Source: Malaya genurostris
Lineage: Eukaryota > Arthropoda > Insecta > Diptera > Culicidae
NCBI RefSeq assembly: GCF_030247185.1
Contig: NC_080572.1
Coordinates: 33,588,971-33,652,970, forward strand
Direction of reading: 5' to 3'
DNA: 64,000 bases
The translations under genes and the position numbers were made by a program. How positions within the stretch are numbered: the stretch's first letter is position 1; the number at the start of each line of letters is the position of its first letter. Shown one piece after another: positions 1 to 12,084 of the stretch. A model generated the notes under the pieces. It saw only the letters and a program-made list of their open reading frames with translations, was not told the DNA's origin and searched no databases.

Positions 1-138
1 GGCAGCCATTTGAATGAAATTATATTCTACAACTAATCGGAAGGATTGTACTTTAATATGAAAAAATAAATTTTGAAATCGGATGAACCGTTTGTGTTTT
101 ATTGCATGTTTAAAAAAAGGGTCCGCCATGTCCCTGTA
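1..138 (+). mobile_element. 3' end of a DD41D mariner-like transposon, cut by the window edge
   Basis: This stretch is nearly identical to the last ~140 bp of the mariner-type element at 23671-24593, including the segment after the transposase C-terminus and an A-rich run before the terminal repeat. It ends in a terminal inverted repeat, GGGTCCGCCATGTCCCTGTA, followed by the TA target dinucleotide at 139-140. The transposase body would lie to the left of the window. Confidence 0.85.
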
Positions 139-700
139 TACCATTCGACTCAGCTCGACCAGATCGGTTTTTTTAGCGCTCAATTTCTCGTATATGGCTG
201 GGCCGATTTCAACAAGCTTAAGCTCATTTGATTGATTTTATTGGCCATTTTTGGTATAAGAGAAGTAAACGACATAACTAATTTCTTTTTTTTCTTCAAC
301 GGCTGAACCGATTTGAACAAGCTTCGGCGCTTTTGAGCAATATTATTGAATCGTGTATCATGGTGATAAAATATATGTCGATTCCGGAGATATAAAGATA
401 TAAATGATATAACCGAACAACACGCTTTTTTTCTCTCTCTGCTCAATTTTATCGTAGATGGCTTAACTGATTTCATCCAGCTTAGACTCGTTCGGAGACT
501 ACAACTGGTTCATTAAACATATTTGAAGTTCAAATAGCTGTCACTTACGGTTTCGAAGATATAATCGTAAAAGAGATGTAAACGTCAAGTCTCATTACCG
601 CTCAATTTTCTCGGATATGGATGAGTCGATTCCAATAATTTTAGGCTCGTTCAAGCTTTATGCGTTTTGAATCGAGTGGTTGACACTTCAAGTTTTGGTA
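139..700. repeat. Dispersed repeat family A, old diverged copy
   Basis: Opens with the family A block CCATTCGACTCAGCTCGACC and continues with three or four diverged units of the form 'ctcaatttTCTCG.atatGGCTG..CCGATTT.aac.agCTTag.CTC.TTT'. The antisense reading frame over 180-476 only mirrors this repetition and is not a gene. Confidence 0.6.
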
Positions 701-1445
701 TTATAATCGTACAAATGACATCCGCATCCACATAATTAATTCACAAAGTGACCCATACTCATTTCAAAATATATCATTGCTTATACACTTGGTTTAAGAA
801 ATATTGCCGAGTATTTGACATAATATTGAAATATACTTTTGTGAACTACCCGTATCAATCTGAATGAATTTGTGAAAAAATGAGCCCAAATAGAATAGGT
901 TTTTGTTTTTAGATCTGATTATTACTTTTTGAGTTATACAATTTTTTATGTCAAAATTTGCAAATCTGTCACAATTGATATTAAATACAAAATATATTTT
1001 AAAACATAGTTACCTAATCCTAACACGTATCCAACAGGCCATAAATGAAACAAATCCGTTCGCATTTAACGGAGATATTGATATTTTTCTGTATATGTTT
1101 CGTAATTTTCCTCCTTATCCCAGAAGTAGGTGTTTTGTTTTGAACGTTACCTGATCAATCGATGTTAGGAAACCATGTTAAACGCGTTATTCAATGCTGT
1201 TGTATGCGATGTTTTCTAAGTGCTTGAAAGGTTGTGTAAATCTTTTTCAGGACATTTTACCACTACTCGATTTAGCATGGTTCATTTCTGGCAACATAAT
1301 CGTTTGAAAATTAATTAGTATGATTTTAGAAGGCTGAAAGTAATATTTTTATACTTCGATCGATTTGAACTGAAAATACCAATGAATTCTAGAAAATAAA
1401 ACAGATTTCTTTACATCCAATATCCATGCGATATTTTTTACGGTT
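700..1445. other. No gene recognised
   Basis: AT-rich DNA. A 68-codon frame at 948-1154 shows no recognisable domain and no flanking splice or signal-peptide pattern. I see nothing else supportable. Confidence 0.5.
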
Positions 1446-1870
1446 TTTACCTTTTGCCTTTCTTATAGAGAAAAGGTACTCTATCATCTTATGTTAAAAT
1501 GAAAGGTCTTAATATCTCATAAAAAACTGCTGATTTTTAATCAGATCACATAGATACACACATAGATTCAAATGGATCAAAATCAAAAATTCCTCGATTT
1601 TGTATTTCAATCCAGAGTAATTGATGATTGAAATTTCAAACTGTTACATAAAACGACGATGCAAAAAACTCAAAAAAAAATCTGAATTAGGCTCAAAACT
1701 GTTCCGATTTATTAGTGATATATATCAATTGATGGTTAAAAAACAGAATTCCATTGTATCGATCCACATTGGTTCCGGTCGTTCCAGTGGTCAAAATCTC
1801 TAAAATGAAGTTCTCCGTTATAGTTCTGTAAATGAAATCGCTAGCTTCTTGCATGGAAATTATTAAATCG
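1446..1870. repeat. Dispersed repeat family A, partial copy
   Basis: Starts with the terminal signature TTTTGCCTTTCTTATAG at about 1452. From about 1660 it carries the second internal module of the family, 'cgacgatgcaaaa...ggctcaaaactgtt...tggttccgg...agtggtcaaaa.ctctaaaa', which matches 31905-32050. Short frames inside it have no protein resemblance. Confidence 0.5.
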
Positions 1871-2171
1871 TTTTCAACTGTTTTAACAACAGTCACTGGA
1901 AAAAAGCACTCAAAAATGTTCAGGAAAATACATATATTCACTGAAATTTCAGTTTTATGTTCAAAATGTATTTATTATACATTGCCATTCTTTCTTACCA
2001 CAATTTTTGTTGGACGAAATTTTAAAATACTAATAAAAAATTTAAAATGTAAAGGAAAACGTAAATGTTGAATAACAAATAATGAAACTAAATGCTTTTA
2101 AAAATAATTAAGATTATTTCATGAATATTATACTGATAATATTCATGCAAAAAAACACATGCGGATTGATT

Positions 2172-2949
2172 TTTGCCTTTCTCATATAGAAAGGTTATGC
2201 AATCACTGTGAAAACTGACTTTTGAACCGAGGTCCGGAGGGCCGACTGTCATATATCATTCGACTCAGTTAGTCGAGTACGAGAAATGTATGTGTGTGTG
2301 TGTTTGTATGTGCATATGTGTGTATGTAACGTGTTTTTGCACTAACTTTTCTCGGAAATGGCTGAACCGGTTTCCACAAACTTAGATTCAAATGAAAGTT
2401 CTTGTAGTCCCATACAAAATTGCTAAATATTATTTGGATCCGGCTTCCGATTCCGGAATTATGAGATAAAATGTGCAAAAAATTATGAAAATAAGTGCAC
2501 CAACTTCTTTTGGAGATGGCTGAACTGATTTTCGCAAACTTAGATTCAAATGATAGGTCTTGTGGTCCCATACAAAATTCATGAATATTATTCCGATCCG
2601 ATTTTCGGTCCCAGAGTTATGGGGTAAAATGTGCAAAAATATTTAAATATGTGTTCTAACTTTTCTCATAGATGGCTCGACCGATTTTCACTATCTTAGG
2701 TTCAAATGAAAGGTGGTCTCATACGTAATTCCTGAATTTCATTCTGATCCGACCTCCGGAAATATAGGGTAAAGTATGTTAAACATTTTATACTATCACT
2801 GGAAAGGGCGAAAAGCAGTAATAAAATTCTAAATCGACCTCAAATATTCTCCAATTGATAGTTTTTATCAGTAGATGGTCAAACAAACCGATTTCGGTTA
2901 TTTTTTTAAGGATCGAAGGAAATTATTTTGAAGAATACCACAGTATTAC

Positions 2950-3042
<93 letters not shown>

Positions 3043-3092
3043 TGATTGATATGAACAAGGCATCATTACACTGCTAGGTGGATTAAAACAGT
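2172..3092 (-). repeat. Dispersed repeat family A, near-complete copy (inverted)
   Basis: One end is TTTTGCCTTTCTCATATAG at 2172, followed by the CCGGAGGGCC block and a TG-rich run. Tandem internal units follow: 'gatggctgaac.gatttt..caaacttagattcaaatga.aggt.ttg..gtcccatacaaaatt'. The other end is the signature CTAGGTGGATTAAAACAG near 3092. The same pair of ends delimits the copies at 31662-32398 and 58263-59115, which sets the limits used here. Confidence 0.75.
2952..3039. repeat. (TA)n microsatellite
   Basis: About 44 uninterrupted TA units inside family A. The Tyr-Ile frames on both strands are artefacts of the repeat. Confidence 0.98.
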
Positions 3093-4328
3093 TTTTTTTA
3101 TTCAATAATAAAATATAATTTTAAGGCACACTGCTTAAGCTCTAAGATGCCAAGGGTATTTTTTAATCTTATTTAACCACTAACTTAAAAACTAGAATAA
3201 TATCATTAGGTAATGGCGTATGGGGGTCGAGCTTTCAGCTGGCGATCTGCAGTGCCCGGTGAATTGAATATAGCAAGTCAGTCAGATGGCGTTGGAGAAT
3301 ATCTATATTGGCCGCATCCATCGGTCCGTGTGGGTCCGCGGGAAACACCCCCAGGCTACGCAGGCCCGGCGGGTAGCCCGCATGCTGGTCATCAACTGGA
3401 GAGGTCTTCCTTGGTCGATAATGGTGATGTTACGGAAGAGAATGAAAAAAAGTAAATATTGTGGGAAGCGTGATGAAAAGGGGGTGTGGGGACAAAATGT
3501 CTAAGAACGATAGAGATCTAATTAGTTGCCATCGAGATGGTGAAGAGACGAGGAAAGGAAGAACGAGAAAGTTAGCGACAAAAAAAATCTTGTTAGATCC
3601 AATGAAGTTGGTGGACAGGGACGGGGATCGAGAGAATCTGGCGTATTTTGGTGTCGAACTTGTAGATGGAGATTATACTTACTGAGCGAGGTATAACAGA
3701 TTACACTTGTATATTAATGTATTTGAGGTAATAGTATATGAGAAGCATATATGAACTATCCCGACTCGTCAACACATCCTGAACCGGAACCGCAGGCGGT
3801 CTACCTCGGGTCCTAACGGATTCCAGTAGCTTCGACCTGGCGTCGCGATACTCTAGGCACGACCACACGATATGCTCGATGTCCTACTAACCGTCGCCAC
3901 AGGTGCAGAGACCGTTCATCCCCCTGAACCAAGGTTTCGTCGATACCCTAGGGATAATGGAATGTAGCCAGCGTCCCAATTCGCCATTGCTCCATGAGGT
4001 TTGCCAATTTTCGAGAGTTTTCTGACGAGAAATACTGAAAAAATCATTGAAATAGATTGGTATTTCATAAATATCATCTTTTAATGTACCCACCTTAGCC
4101 AATGAGTCTGCCTTTTCATTTCCCGGAATGGAACAATGCAAAGGGACCCAGACTAACGATATTGAATAAGACCGTTCAGATAAATTTCTCAAGTGTTCCC
4201 GTATTTTCCCCAGGAAATATGGGGGATACTTTTCTGGCCCGGAGAGCTTTTATTGAGCTTAGACTGTCCGTGACAATGAAGTAATGGTCTTTGGGCAAGG
4301 TATCAATGATCTCGAGAGTGTACTGAAT
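3093..4328 (-). mobile_element. 5'-truncated I-like non-LTR retrotransposon (3' end)
   Basis: Read on the minus strand this is the 3' part of the same element family as 15627-19500: RNase H coding sequence, a long 3' UTR containing the GC-rich block GGGTGTTTCCCGCGGACCCA, then a TTAAGGCACACTG-type end and a short A-rich tail (T run at 3092-3100). The 5' limit near 4328 is where alignment to the 16-19 kb copy stops. The tail abuts the family A end at 3092. Confidence 0.8.
3887..4192 (-). pseudogene. RNase H fragment of I-like ORF2
   Basis: A 101-codon remnant with the RNase H C-terminal motif WVPLHCSIPGNEKADSLAK, followed by 'SRQKTLENWQTSWSNGELGRW' -type sequence seen in the other two copies. 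The upstream TDSLSSIEAL-type motif continues on the minus strand to about 4320 but is frameshifted. The catalytic N-terminal part is missing, so this is dead. Confidence 0.85.
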
Positions 4329-4768
4329 AGTAGGGATGGTACTCGGAAGGTAAAGTATTGATACCTGGGGTATCGGGATGCCAACATTCTATCATACAAG
4401 GTATCAAAAGGCAATAAAGTATCGATACCTGTAAGTATCAATTGATACTTGCGCAGCAATCATTTCAAAATAAAATGAAATTGTCGACTGTAGCATTATT
4501 ATTTCACATTTCACTTATTTTCTCAAAAATTTTCATGTCATAACCTTTATGTCGATACACGAATAGTACACTAAAAGCCAATTCCTGTTGAACATTTAGG
4601 AGTTTTGTTGGTTTGTGCAGAAAGCACATATTTTGTTTCTATTTTTTCGGCTCATCAGTGCTAAGCTTGCGGTTTAAACTGAACTACTGAAGAAATAGAA
4701 ACAATTCCTGTTGTTATTACGACGGGACCCGGAACGGACGAAGCGGAAGCACCAGGCTCGCGCATGTA

Positions 4769-5021
4769 TTGGTATGACGTGGGCTAGCCGTCGGTGAAAT
4801 TCGTATTCGATAATCTCGCGTCGTCTCACAGGCACACTCAGAGAGAGTTCAATGAGTGTTAAAAATGGAAATGATTGAATCTTCTGAGAGTATGGCCTTT
4901 ATGTGCGTGTTTTGTTGATGGTCTTCGCTTACTTCACTCTCTTTCAGTGCACTTGTGGAACGAAGCGAGGTTGTCGAGAACGAATTTCAACGACGGCTAG
5001 TCCACGTCATACCAATCCAAG
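4769..5021. mobile_element. Small MITE-like element with ~40-bp terminal inverted repeats
   Basis: The left arm ATTGGTATGACGTGGGCTAG (continuing about 20 bp more) is matched by an inverted right arm ending CTAGTCCACGTCATACCAAT, with one mismatch in the first 26 bp. The interior is about 170 bp and non-coding. A looser second match (CCAGGC, GACGAAG) outside both arms may extend the inverted repeats to roughly 4715-5065. No convincing target duplication is visible. Confidence 0.7.
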
Positions 5022-5054
5022 GCCTGGCCCTTCGTCGAGTCCGAAGAAGAAAAA

Positions 5055-5165
5055 AATGATCCATTGGGGATGGATATAGCGGGATGGGTTAGTCGATGCC
5101 TTCCACGCATTCGATTCCCAACCCCACACATAGCCTTAGAAAGTTCACATCACATATTTATTGTA
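5055..5165 (+). mobile_element. tRNA-derived SINE-like fragment
   Basis: Contains GGGGATGGATATAGCGGGAT, then GGGTTAGTCGATGCC, then a B-box-like CATTCGATTCCCAACCCC. This order resembles tRNA-related SINE heads common in Aedes-type genomes. The D and anticodon arms do not form a functional tRNA, so I call it a SINE fragment rather than a tRNA gene. Confidence 0.5.
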
Positions 5166-8100
5166 GATATTATAAATTATTTTTAAATGAATGATTTTTG
5201 GTAAGATAAATTTTGATTTTACATAGAATTTAAAAAGGTCTTCAATTTCATTTCCCACATTTTAGAACATAATCACAATTTTAGTTTTGTTATCCAATAT
5301 TTTAATTCACGGTGTTCGGTTTTTTTATTCACAATCGGAAATCTTGATTCACATTTTCATGCGCAAAATGGGCTTATTTCTTCCCCTAACCACCACTAAA
5401 CTCTTCTAGTGTGTCAATCATGTTAGTTAAGGGAAAAACAAACCCACCTCGATTATACCTGTCTTTGGTTTCTTATTCCTAAAAGCACTTAAAATAGTTA
5501 TCAAACTTCAAAGTGGAACTCACCTCTAAAATACGTCAAAGTTTAAGGTTCAGCATGATTCATACACCGTATACGGATCGTGAAAACTGTATGCTCCTGT
5601 ATAATGATGTGCTGGAAGAATCAAAGTGTTACCACTACAATACATATTTAATTAATTCTCCCTCTTCATTGCAAACTTGATCATCAGTTTTCCGTATCTG
5701 TGCTGCTCTTGGGCTTTCCTAGCTTGCAATTGCGGACATCCTGTTAAGCGACTGAGTCGATGTGGTTCCGCACACCTTAAAACGTCATTACATCGGAAAT
5801 ACAATAGAATCAACGAAGATAATTATCCCGTCGATTACGTCGATTAGCTGGAACAGATTAGTGTCGGAGCGTCTATTAAGTAGTTGGTTCAAAGTTCAAT
5901 TCAATTTCTCGCTGCGATGTTTGCGCCTTGCGGAACCAACAATGCGTGATCTAGTCCAGGCTCGGCATGCAACAAAAAGAATTGATAAAAGCAGCTGGAA
6001 ACCGCTACAGTCAAGATAATTTTGATAACGAACTCTGGTCACGCTTTCCTGAGTTACCGTTCTTACACTCTACCGTCTTACAGGCTCAGGTGGGAATGGT
6101 TATCTTATCCTAATCTAATCAACGGGAGACCGAGAGAACGAACCATAGCTATTCTATACTTTCAGCACAAGCAGAGTTGTTTGGGGTGTTACGAAATGTT
6201 TAGCTTCATTTTCTCATTTTAGGTTTTATGTTTAAAGAAAAATATTCAATATGAAATCAGGTCGAACATTTGAGAGAAATGTGCAACTGGTTTATCAGTA
6301 GCCGAAACTAATCGCTGATAATAATAATATCAAATTGTGTCCACTTCGGACTATGCATAAACTGGGTTGTTAAACACATATCATGTAGAATCTCGGATTT
6401 CGTATTACTGATTCATGCAGTTTTGCTTGATTTATTAAATGTTTGGAAATGAATAAGTTAAATTGCATTCTTTAGTTTGGGTTGATTAAGTTGATTTAAG
6501 TTTTCATAGCTTGTTCATTTGTAGCATATTTTTGAATGTGTAGGACGTTCGTTTGTTTATTCTAAACATTTGGTGTTTAAGAACGAAACAACAAAGTCAG
6601 ACTTTTTACGATCGTCATTTTCATTTAAAGAAACATACAGACAATTTTGCCCTCAAAGTGAGAAGAAGTGTGTTCAGAGCTTTATCCGACCAGGTCAGTA
6701 GGATCGTAGTACTAGCCATGCTATGGTTCTGTACGCTAAGAATCGGCTGCGAAGTCTGTTGAAACAGAAAGACCAAAATCCATAAAAGGAATGTAATGCC
6801 AAAACTTTACCTTTTCTTATGAAAAATGCATATTTATCTGTGGCAACCCTGCTCACATCTCATCCAAGTCATTCGATAAAACAAATCCGCTTACGTTCGG
6901 GACGGCTGAAACCAAGTACAGCAAACCTTCAAGTTTTCGTAGCGAAAGTCGAATTTTGCACTGCCTGAAGTCAACAATAATTCTCGGTTGATTTTTCATT
7001 AGGGCGTATAAGCAAGTAACAGTTTCTCTTTGTTTATTTTCTCTTCTATTAATTACCAAGCGGTTTCCACGTTTATCACTCAACTCTTTGCATGAAATGA
7101 TACCCGAAACTTTCAATTATCAATATTCACGAGGGACATCACAGTAAATTTCGGTGGCAAAAAAGGTTCCCAATCAGTAAACTGAACCAAACAGCCAAAC
7201 AAATATATGGAATATTTCTCGATATACACTGCACGAAAAAATAAGCTGTAAATACGGTTTAGAATCGCAATCTAATACTAACTCGGATGAGAACATTTTG
7301 TTTTTATAGAAATCTAGAAAAATATAAAATTTATATAAATATGTGTAAAATGTGCACGCAGAACTAAACAAATTAATCTTAATGTTAGTTCCAGAAATTT
7401 ACCAACATCTCCGAATTAAGTACTACAATTTCATGGTTTGATAAATTACGGTTACGGTGATATACATTAACAATATCAGGTTTTTTAATAAATAAATAAA
7501 TGCTTCAAAACAAAACAATTTAGTATGTGAATAAACCGTAATTCGCTTCAACGAGAGCTATCAATTGAAGTAAAAACAATAAGTATAACTTGTTCTTTTG
7601 CTTACTGTATTGCACTTATCATTATTTAACTATTTATTAACTTTTTTTCAGTGCTAAACAAACTTTCTACTTGTCGAATTTTGGAATGGTTCGTCTATCG
7701 AATAAATTTTTTTTACAGCTTTCAATTACTTTTTAGAAAATAAATATCGAAATTTCAAATCTAAACTAAAAGTTTGAACTATTCGCAAAACAGTTCACAG
7801 CAAGGGGCAGATCGTTTAGTATATGCACTTTTAATTCATAGAGAATTTATAAAAATGACAATTTTCTTTTACATTCTAACTTTCCCTGAGAGGAAAGATA
7901 ATGTGCAGCTAATTTAAATTCAATGTCATGAACGCAATGAAAAAATATCGCAATCAAAGTAACTTGTAGTACACCGTTCATTTCATTTTAATATTGTTCT
8001 ATATATCAGAAGTGAGTTGCCAAACATTATCTTCACAGCCAATAGGTTTCGTCTTTTCAGCATCATTCATAACATTCGTGATCAAAGTTAAATACTCCTT

Positions 8101-10732
8101 CATAACTCTTGAAAGTGAAGACGATAGGTCTAAAAGAGCGTAAATCTACATTATTTATATGCGATATTCACTTTCGTCAGAAAAAACACATTTATATAAA
8201 AAAATGTTCACATCTCTATGTGGGCATCATGGTCAATTATTTTTGATATTTTGGCACGCTAAACGCAAACTATTAATCATGACTGAACTAATAGACTTTT
8301 CCGTCACGAGATGGTTTTACTGTGATGTCTTTTTCGATTTGTTTTGAACTCGTTAAAGTGATCCTTATTGATATATAATATATTTGTATCTCTCCGTATT
8401 GTAACTTGTTTTCTTGTCTCAACTGTAAGTGGCTTATATTTGAACCGAGCGATACACGGAAGCGATGTATAGCCCAAATGTAGAGGGTAATCTATAACGG
8501 AGTATATTTTTAAGATAAAATGCAATTCACGTAGTTATTTTTTAAGTAATACGATTTGGTTTCTGAATTTTCAAAAAATTGGTTTATTGAAATAAGTTTT
8601 CAAAATAATGATTAGAATAATAATTCTATTAAGTAATTGATCTTGTAATATTTGTCTATGGTCAACTCTGTCAACTATCTGAATCCTCTTTTTGAAATTT
8701 CCGATAAGAAACTATATATTTGTTTGCAACAGACTTGTACAGACGAGAACAATTGTATATTAAGCTATGCAAATCTATTGATATTATGATTCGTTACAGA
8801 ATGCGGCTAGCAGTTATCTTGGGATAAGATGGGACTCTAATCGATCTAAAAAAATCCTAAACTCAACTCTGGTTTATATTTATTTTAAAGTATTATTTGA
8901 CTAGTATATAGTGATGAATGCATTTATCGAAATTTTTGATACAATAGGTGAAAAAACATTTTACATAGCTGTATAGTATTTGTTATGACACAAAATAAAA
9001 ATTTTCTGATTGACTGATTGAGAAGACTAGAAACATTACAACCATTTAAACCAATAATCACAACAGTAAACGAGTAAAAAATTTATTGAACCGTATAGGG
9101 TAACAGAGGTATTTTGGCCCACTTTAGGATTGATTTTATTTTGGTCCTCTTTGAAAAAATATCCATCAAATGTTGTAATATCTTTGAAAACCCGTTCCGC
9201 AATATTTAATGTGATTAGTTTCGAATTGATGCAACTTGGGTTACTTAACATCGATTAAATCCATAAAGTTTGTTAGGTAGGGCAAAATACGTTTGTTACC
9301 CTATATTTGACATCGATGTAATAGAATTCTTCACTAACGCGTTAAAAGTTAATATTAACGACTCAGTCGCACGCTAAAATAGTCGATTTAAATCTGATCT
9401 AAGGCATGATTTACACCTTTTCGACGCTGTTAGTCTACTTCCATCAAGCAAATTCCGATGAATGGAAATAATATGCATAATTGATCAGACCTACTGTTCC
9501 AAGAATCTAGTGGTGAAGATTGATTTTCAGTGTCGGGAAAGTCCAATCGCGTGAGATTTATTCCCGTCGGTGTAATTCGAGGTTGCAGTTGATCAGCTTG
9601 TGCGATTTTATCTTCGTTGAGAAACTGGTATCACGTTTCCTAAGCTTTGCCTGTTATTTTCCATAAAATGTAGTATTTCACACTCCATGAGTAACAGTTA
9701 GCAATTATTTAGAAGAAAACGTGACTAACATTAATAATGTCTCTGCTTTTGTTGGTTTAGGTAATCATGAAATGACCATTTACTCTATTAATTCGCGTCT
9801 GTTACTAGATCTGACTGATAGTTGTCATTGTTGATTCTCTTCATATACTCGTTCCGACTAAGAAAAAGATTTTTTTGTTACCTTACGCACAACACACACA
9901 TATGTCAGTCACTTAGCCAGTAGTAACTAGCAAGATGAGGTCAGGGTGTACAGCTGAAATTCCGAGACGCAAGACGATCGCGAAAACATATGTACTGCTT
10001 ACCGGTACTTGAAACATGTTATTCAGGTGTGGAAATCTATTACCCTCGGTCTCAATGCTAGTTTCACAACATCCACGCGGCGTGATAGAAACATGATTCA
10101 AATCTGACCAACATTCTAGATTTCAGAACTACATTTGACGTAGAACTCAACAGCACTATCGTGACTGTTCGGATTGAGTCGGTAGCAACAATTTAGAATC
10201 AAGTAGCAGCTATTGCAGATTGGAAAAAAATCTCAAGGACGCAAGGTTGTTTAAAGAATGATTTCATTTCCACCAGCCGATCGGAGCTGTCTTTTTTCCT
10301 TCTGCCGAGTACGCGTAAGATGTGGTTTGCACTTTTATGGATTTCCGCGAAAGGTTAAACGGACGCCAATTGAGTCAATGAAAGAAGCAAGCTGCAGCTA
10401 CCGCTGGCTGCTTGTTGCATCAGTTGGAAATGAAATTTGTGCTTCGTTATGCGGTTTGCGCTAGGAGAGTTGCTATTTGCAGCCAATTTGATACAGCTGC
10501 ATATTAGGGAAGTTGAGTATTTTTTTATATCCACAGCGACGCAGACTTCTTGGATATCTTAAGCTATAAATAGCATTTCAAGTTTGCTTCGTTGATTCAA
10601 TTCGAAATTTTGGAATTTAGTTAAAATTCAGAATGAAAACTGCATATGAAAAATAAAATACAGCAGACAAAAATGATCAACAATAATTAATTATAAGTCG
10701 GATAAATTTTATCAGTATCTAACAAGGAAAAG
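5166..10732. other. Long stretch with no recognised gene
   Basis: AT-rich intergenic-type DNA. Reading frames up to 87 codons exist (for example 6853-7116 on the minus strand and 5762-6019 on the plus strand), but none shows a recognisable motif. A possible isolated minus-strand terminal exon at 5659-5738 is listed under findings. Upstream non-coding exons of the lipase gene could lie here and would be invisible to me. Confidence 0.4.
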
Positions 10733-10793
10733 TTTCATAGCTGTATTTGCATGTCATTTTATCAATCAATGACATGCGAATACAACTATGAAA
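10733..10793. other. Long imperfect hairpin (26-bp arms)
   Basis: The arms TTTCATAGCTGTATTTGCAT.. (10733-10758) and ..GCGAATACAACTATGAAA (10768-10793) are inverted copies with two mismatches and a 9-nt loop. It could be a minimal palindromic element or a small-RNA precursor. Nothing else in the flanks decides between these. Confidence 0.75.
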
Positions 10794-10859
10794 TGAAATT
10801 TAAAAATTGTATTACCAATTTAAAAACAGCGCTAGGCTGTCTTAACAAGACTTAAACAA

Positions 10860-11645
10860 ACTGTTTCCCGAAACATAAATTTAATAATCGCCCATAATTG
10901 TTTTGATTACCTGTAGTTCCGGAACCGGAAGAAATATCCACAACAAATTCAGGAATATGAATGATCCATATGAAACTGTGAAACTTTTCCTTTGAATGTA
11001 CAAGTTTGTTAAAATCGGTTAGACCATCTCGAACAAAAGTGAGCGATATTCGATTGGGGTTTTTGACAACTAGTTCAAATACTTTCGAAATTGGATTCCG
11101 AGGACCGAAATAGCCGAAATTGGATGGTATGGCAAGCACCAAATATGACATACAAATTGGAACAGTTTTGAACTTAATTAAAAACCTCTTTTACTTCATC
11201 GCTTTAGGTGATGGTGTAAAATTTTAGCTTTTAACACAGTAGTTACCGGATCCAGATGAAATTCAGGAATTTTATTTGGGACCATAAGAGCTTCTACTTG
11301 AACCTGAGTTCGTGAAAAGCGGTCAAACCATCTCTGAGAAAATAGACTGAGTTCCATTTCGGCTGTAACTCTGGTACCGAAAGTCGTATCCAGACGAAAT
11401 TCTAAAGTTTTGTATAGGACCATAAGACCTAAGTTTGTGAAAATCGGTCACGTTTTATCTGAGGATAGTGTGTAAGTAATCATTCTAAAGTTAAGAAAAT
11501 CGGTTCCGCCATCTCCTAAGAAAGTGATTTCACAAAAATGTTACCTACACACAGACCTTTTTGCGTACTAAATTAACTGATCCGAATGGTATATGACACT
11601 CGGCCCTCCGGGCCTTGGTGCAAAGATCAACTTATTGACATTCTG
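10860..11645. repeat. Dispersed repeat family A, diverged copy
   Basis: Tandem 'ccggaaccggaag...attcaggaat...gtgaaaatcggt...ccatctc.gagaaa' units, then the family end block ATGACACTCGGCCCTCCGGG at about 11595. The terminal GCCTTTCTATATGAGAAAGG signature is missing, so this end is truncated. Confidence 0.65.
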
Positions 11646-12084
11646 TAGGTCGCACTTATCGTAAAATAGTTAAGACTTTTCTTAACTGCAACAGCGCGTT
11701 TTACCCAAATCACACACCAGAACCACGGTGCGGCTACGAATGTTTGCAGCCGCATCGTTATTCTGGTTTATTCAACCCGATTGAAAACTCCAGGTCATGT
11801 GTTTACGGTGCTGATCGTCTTGGTTGTGTTTTTAAACTCAAGCTTCGGTGTTGGTTTTCGTTTTCTTTATAGCGTGAATGAAATTGAACAAAGCACGCGG
11901 TGTGCATCGTTCGTAAAGGTGTGTTGTGTTTTTTTCCTCCGTGGCAACAAGTACCGATGCGCACCGGTTTTGTATCATTATTTTCTATAGCGGTTTGAAA
12001 TCTTTAATACTCTTCACAGACGTGAGTTCTGCTTTTGGAGTTTTTTTTCACTTTTTTCGGTGCTTCCGAAACAGGAAAGGGGAG

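Noticed and set aside
2269..2636. Antisense frames with repeated 'FHLNLSLWKPVQP' -type peptides (also 36775-36987, 58806-59129, 35748-36068)
   Set aside because: The peptide repeats follow the ~150-bp units of family A or the MITE. The frames shift between copies, so there is no selection for coding.
2855..3105. Tyr-Ile repeat reading frames on both strands (also 25220-25663)
   Set aside because: Pure translation of (TA)n microsatellites. The flanking codons belong to a repeat or a mariner remnant.
5762..6019. 85-codon plus-strand frame
   Set aside because: No signal peptide, domain or splice context, and the composition looks non-coding.
10258..10464. 68-codon frame in a less AT-rich patch
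   Set aside because: Could be 5' UTR of a gene, but nothing in the peptide or flanks supports translation.
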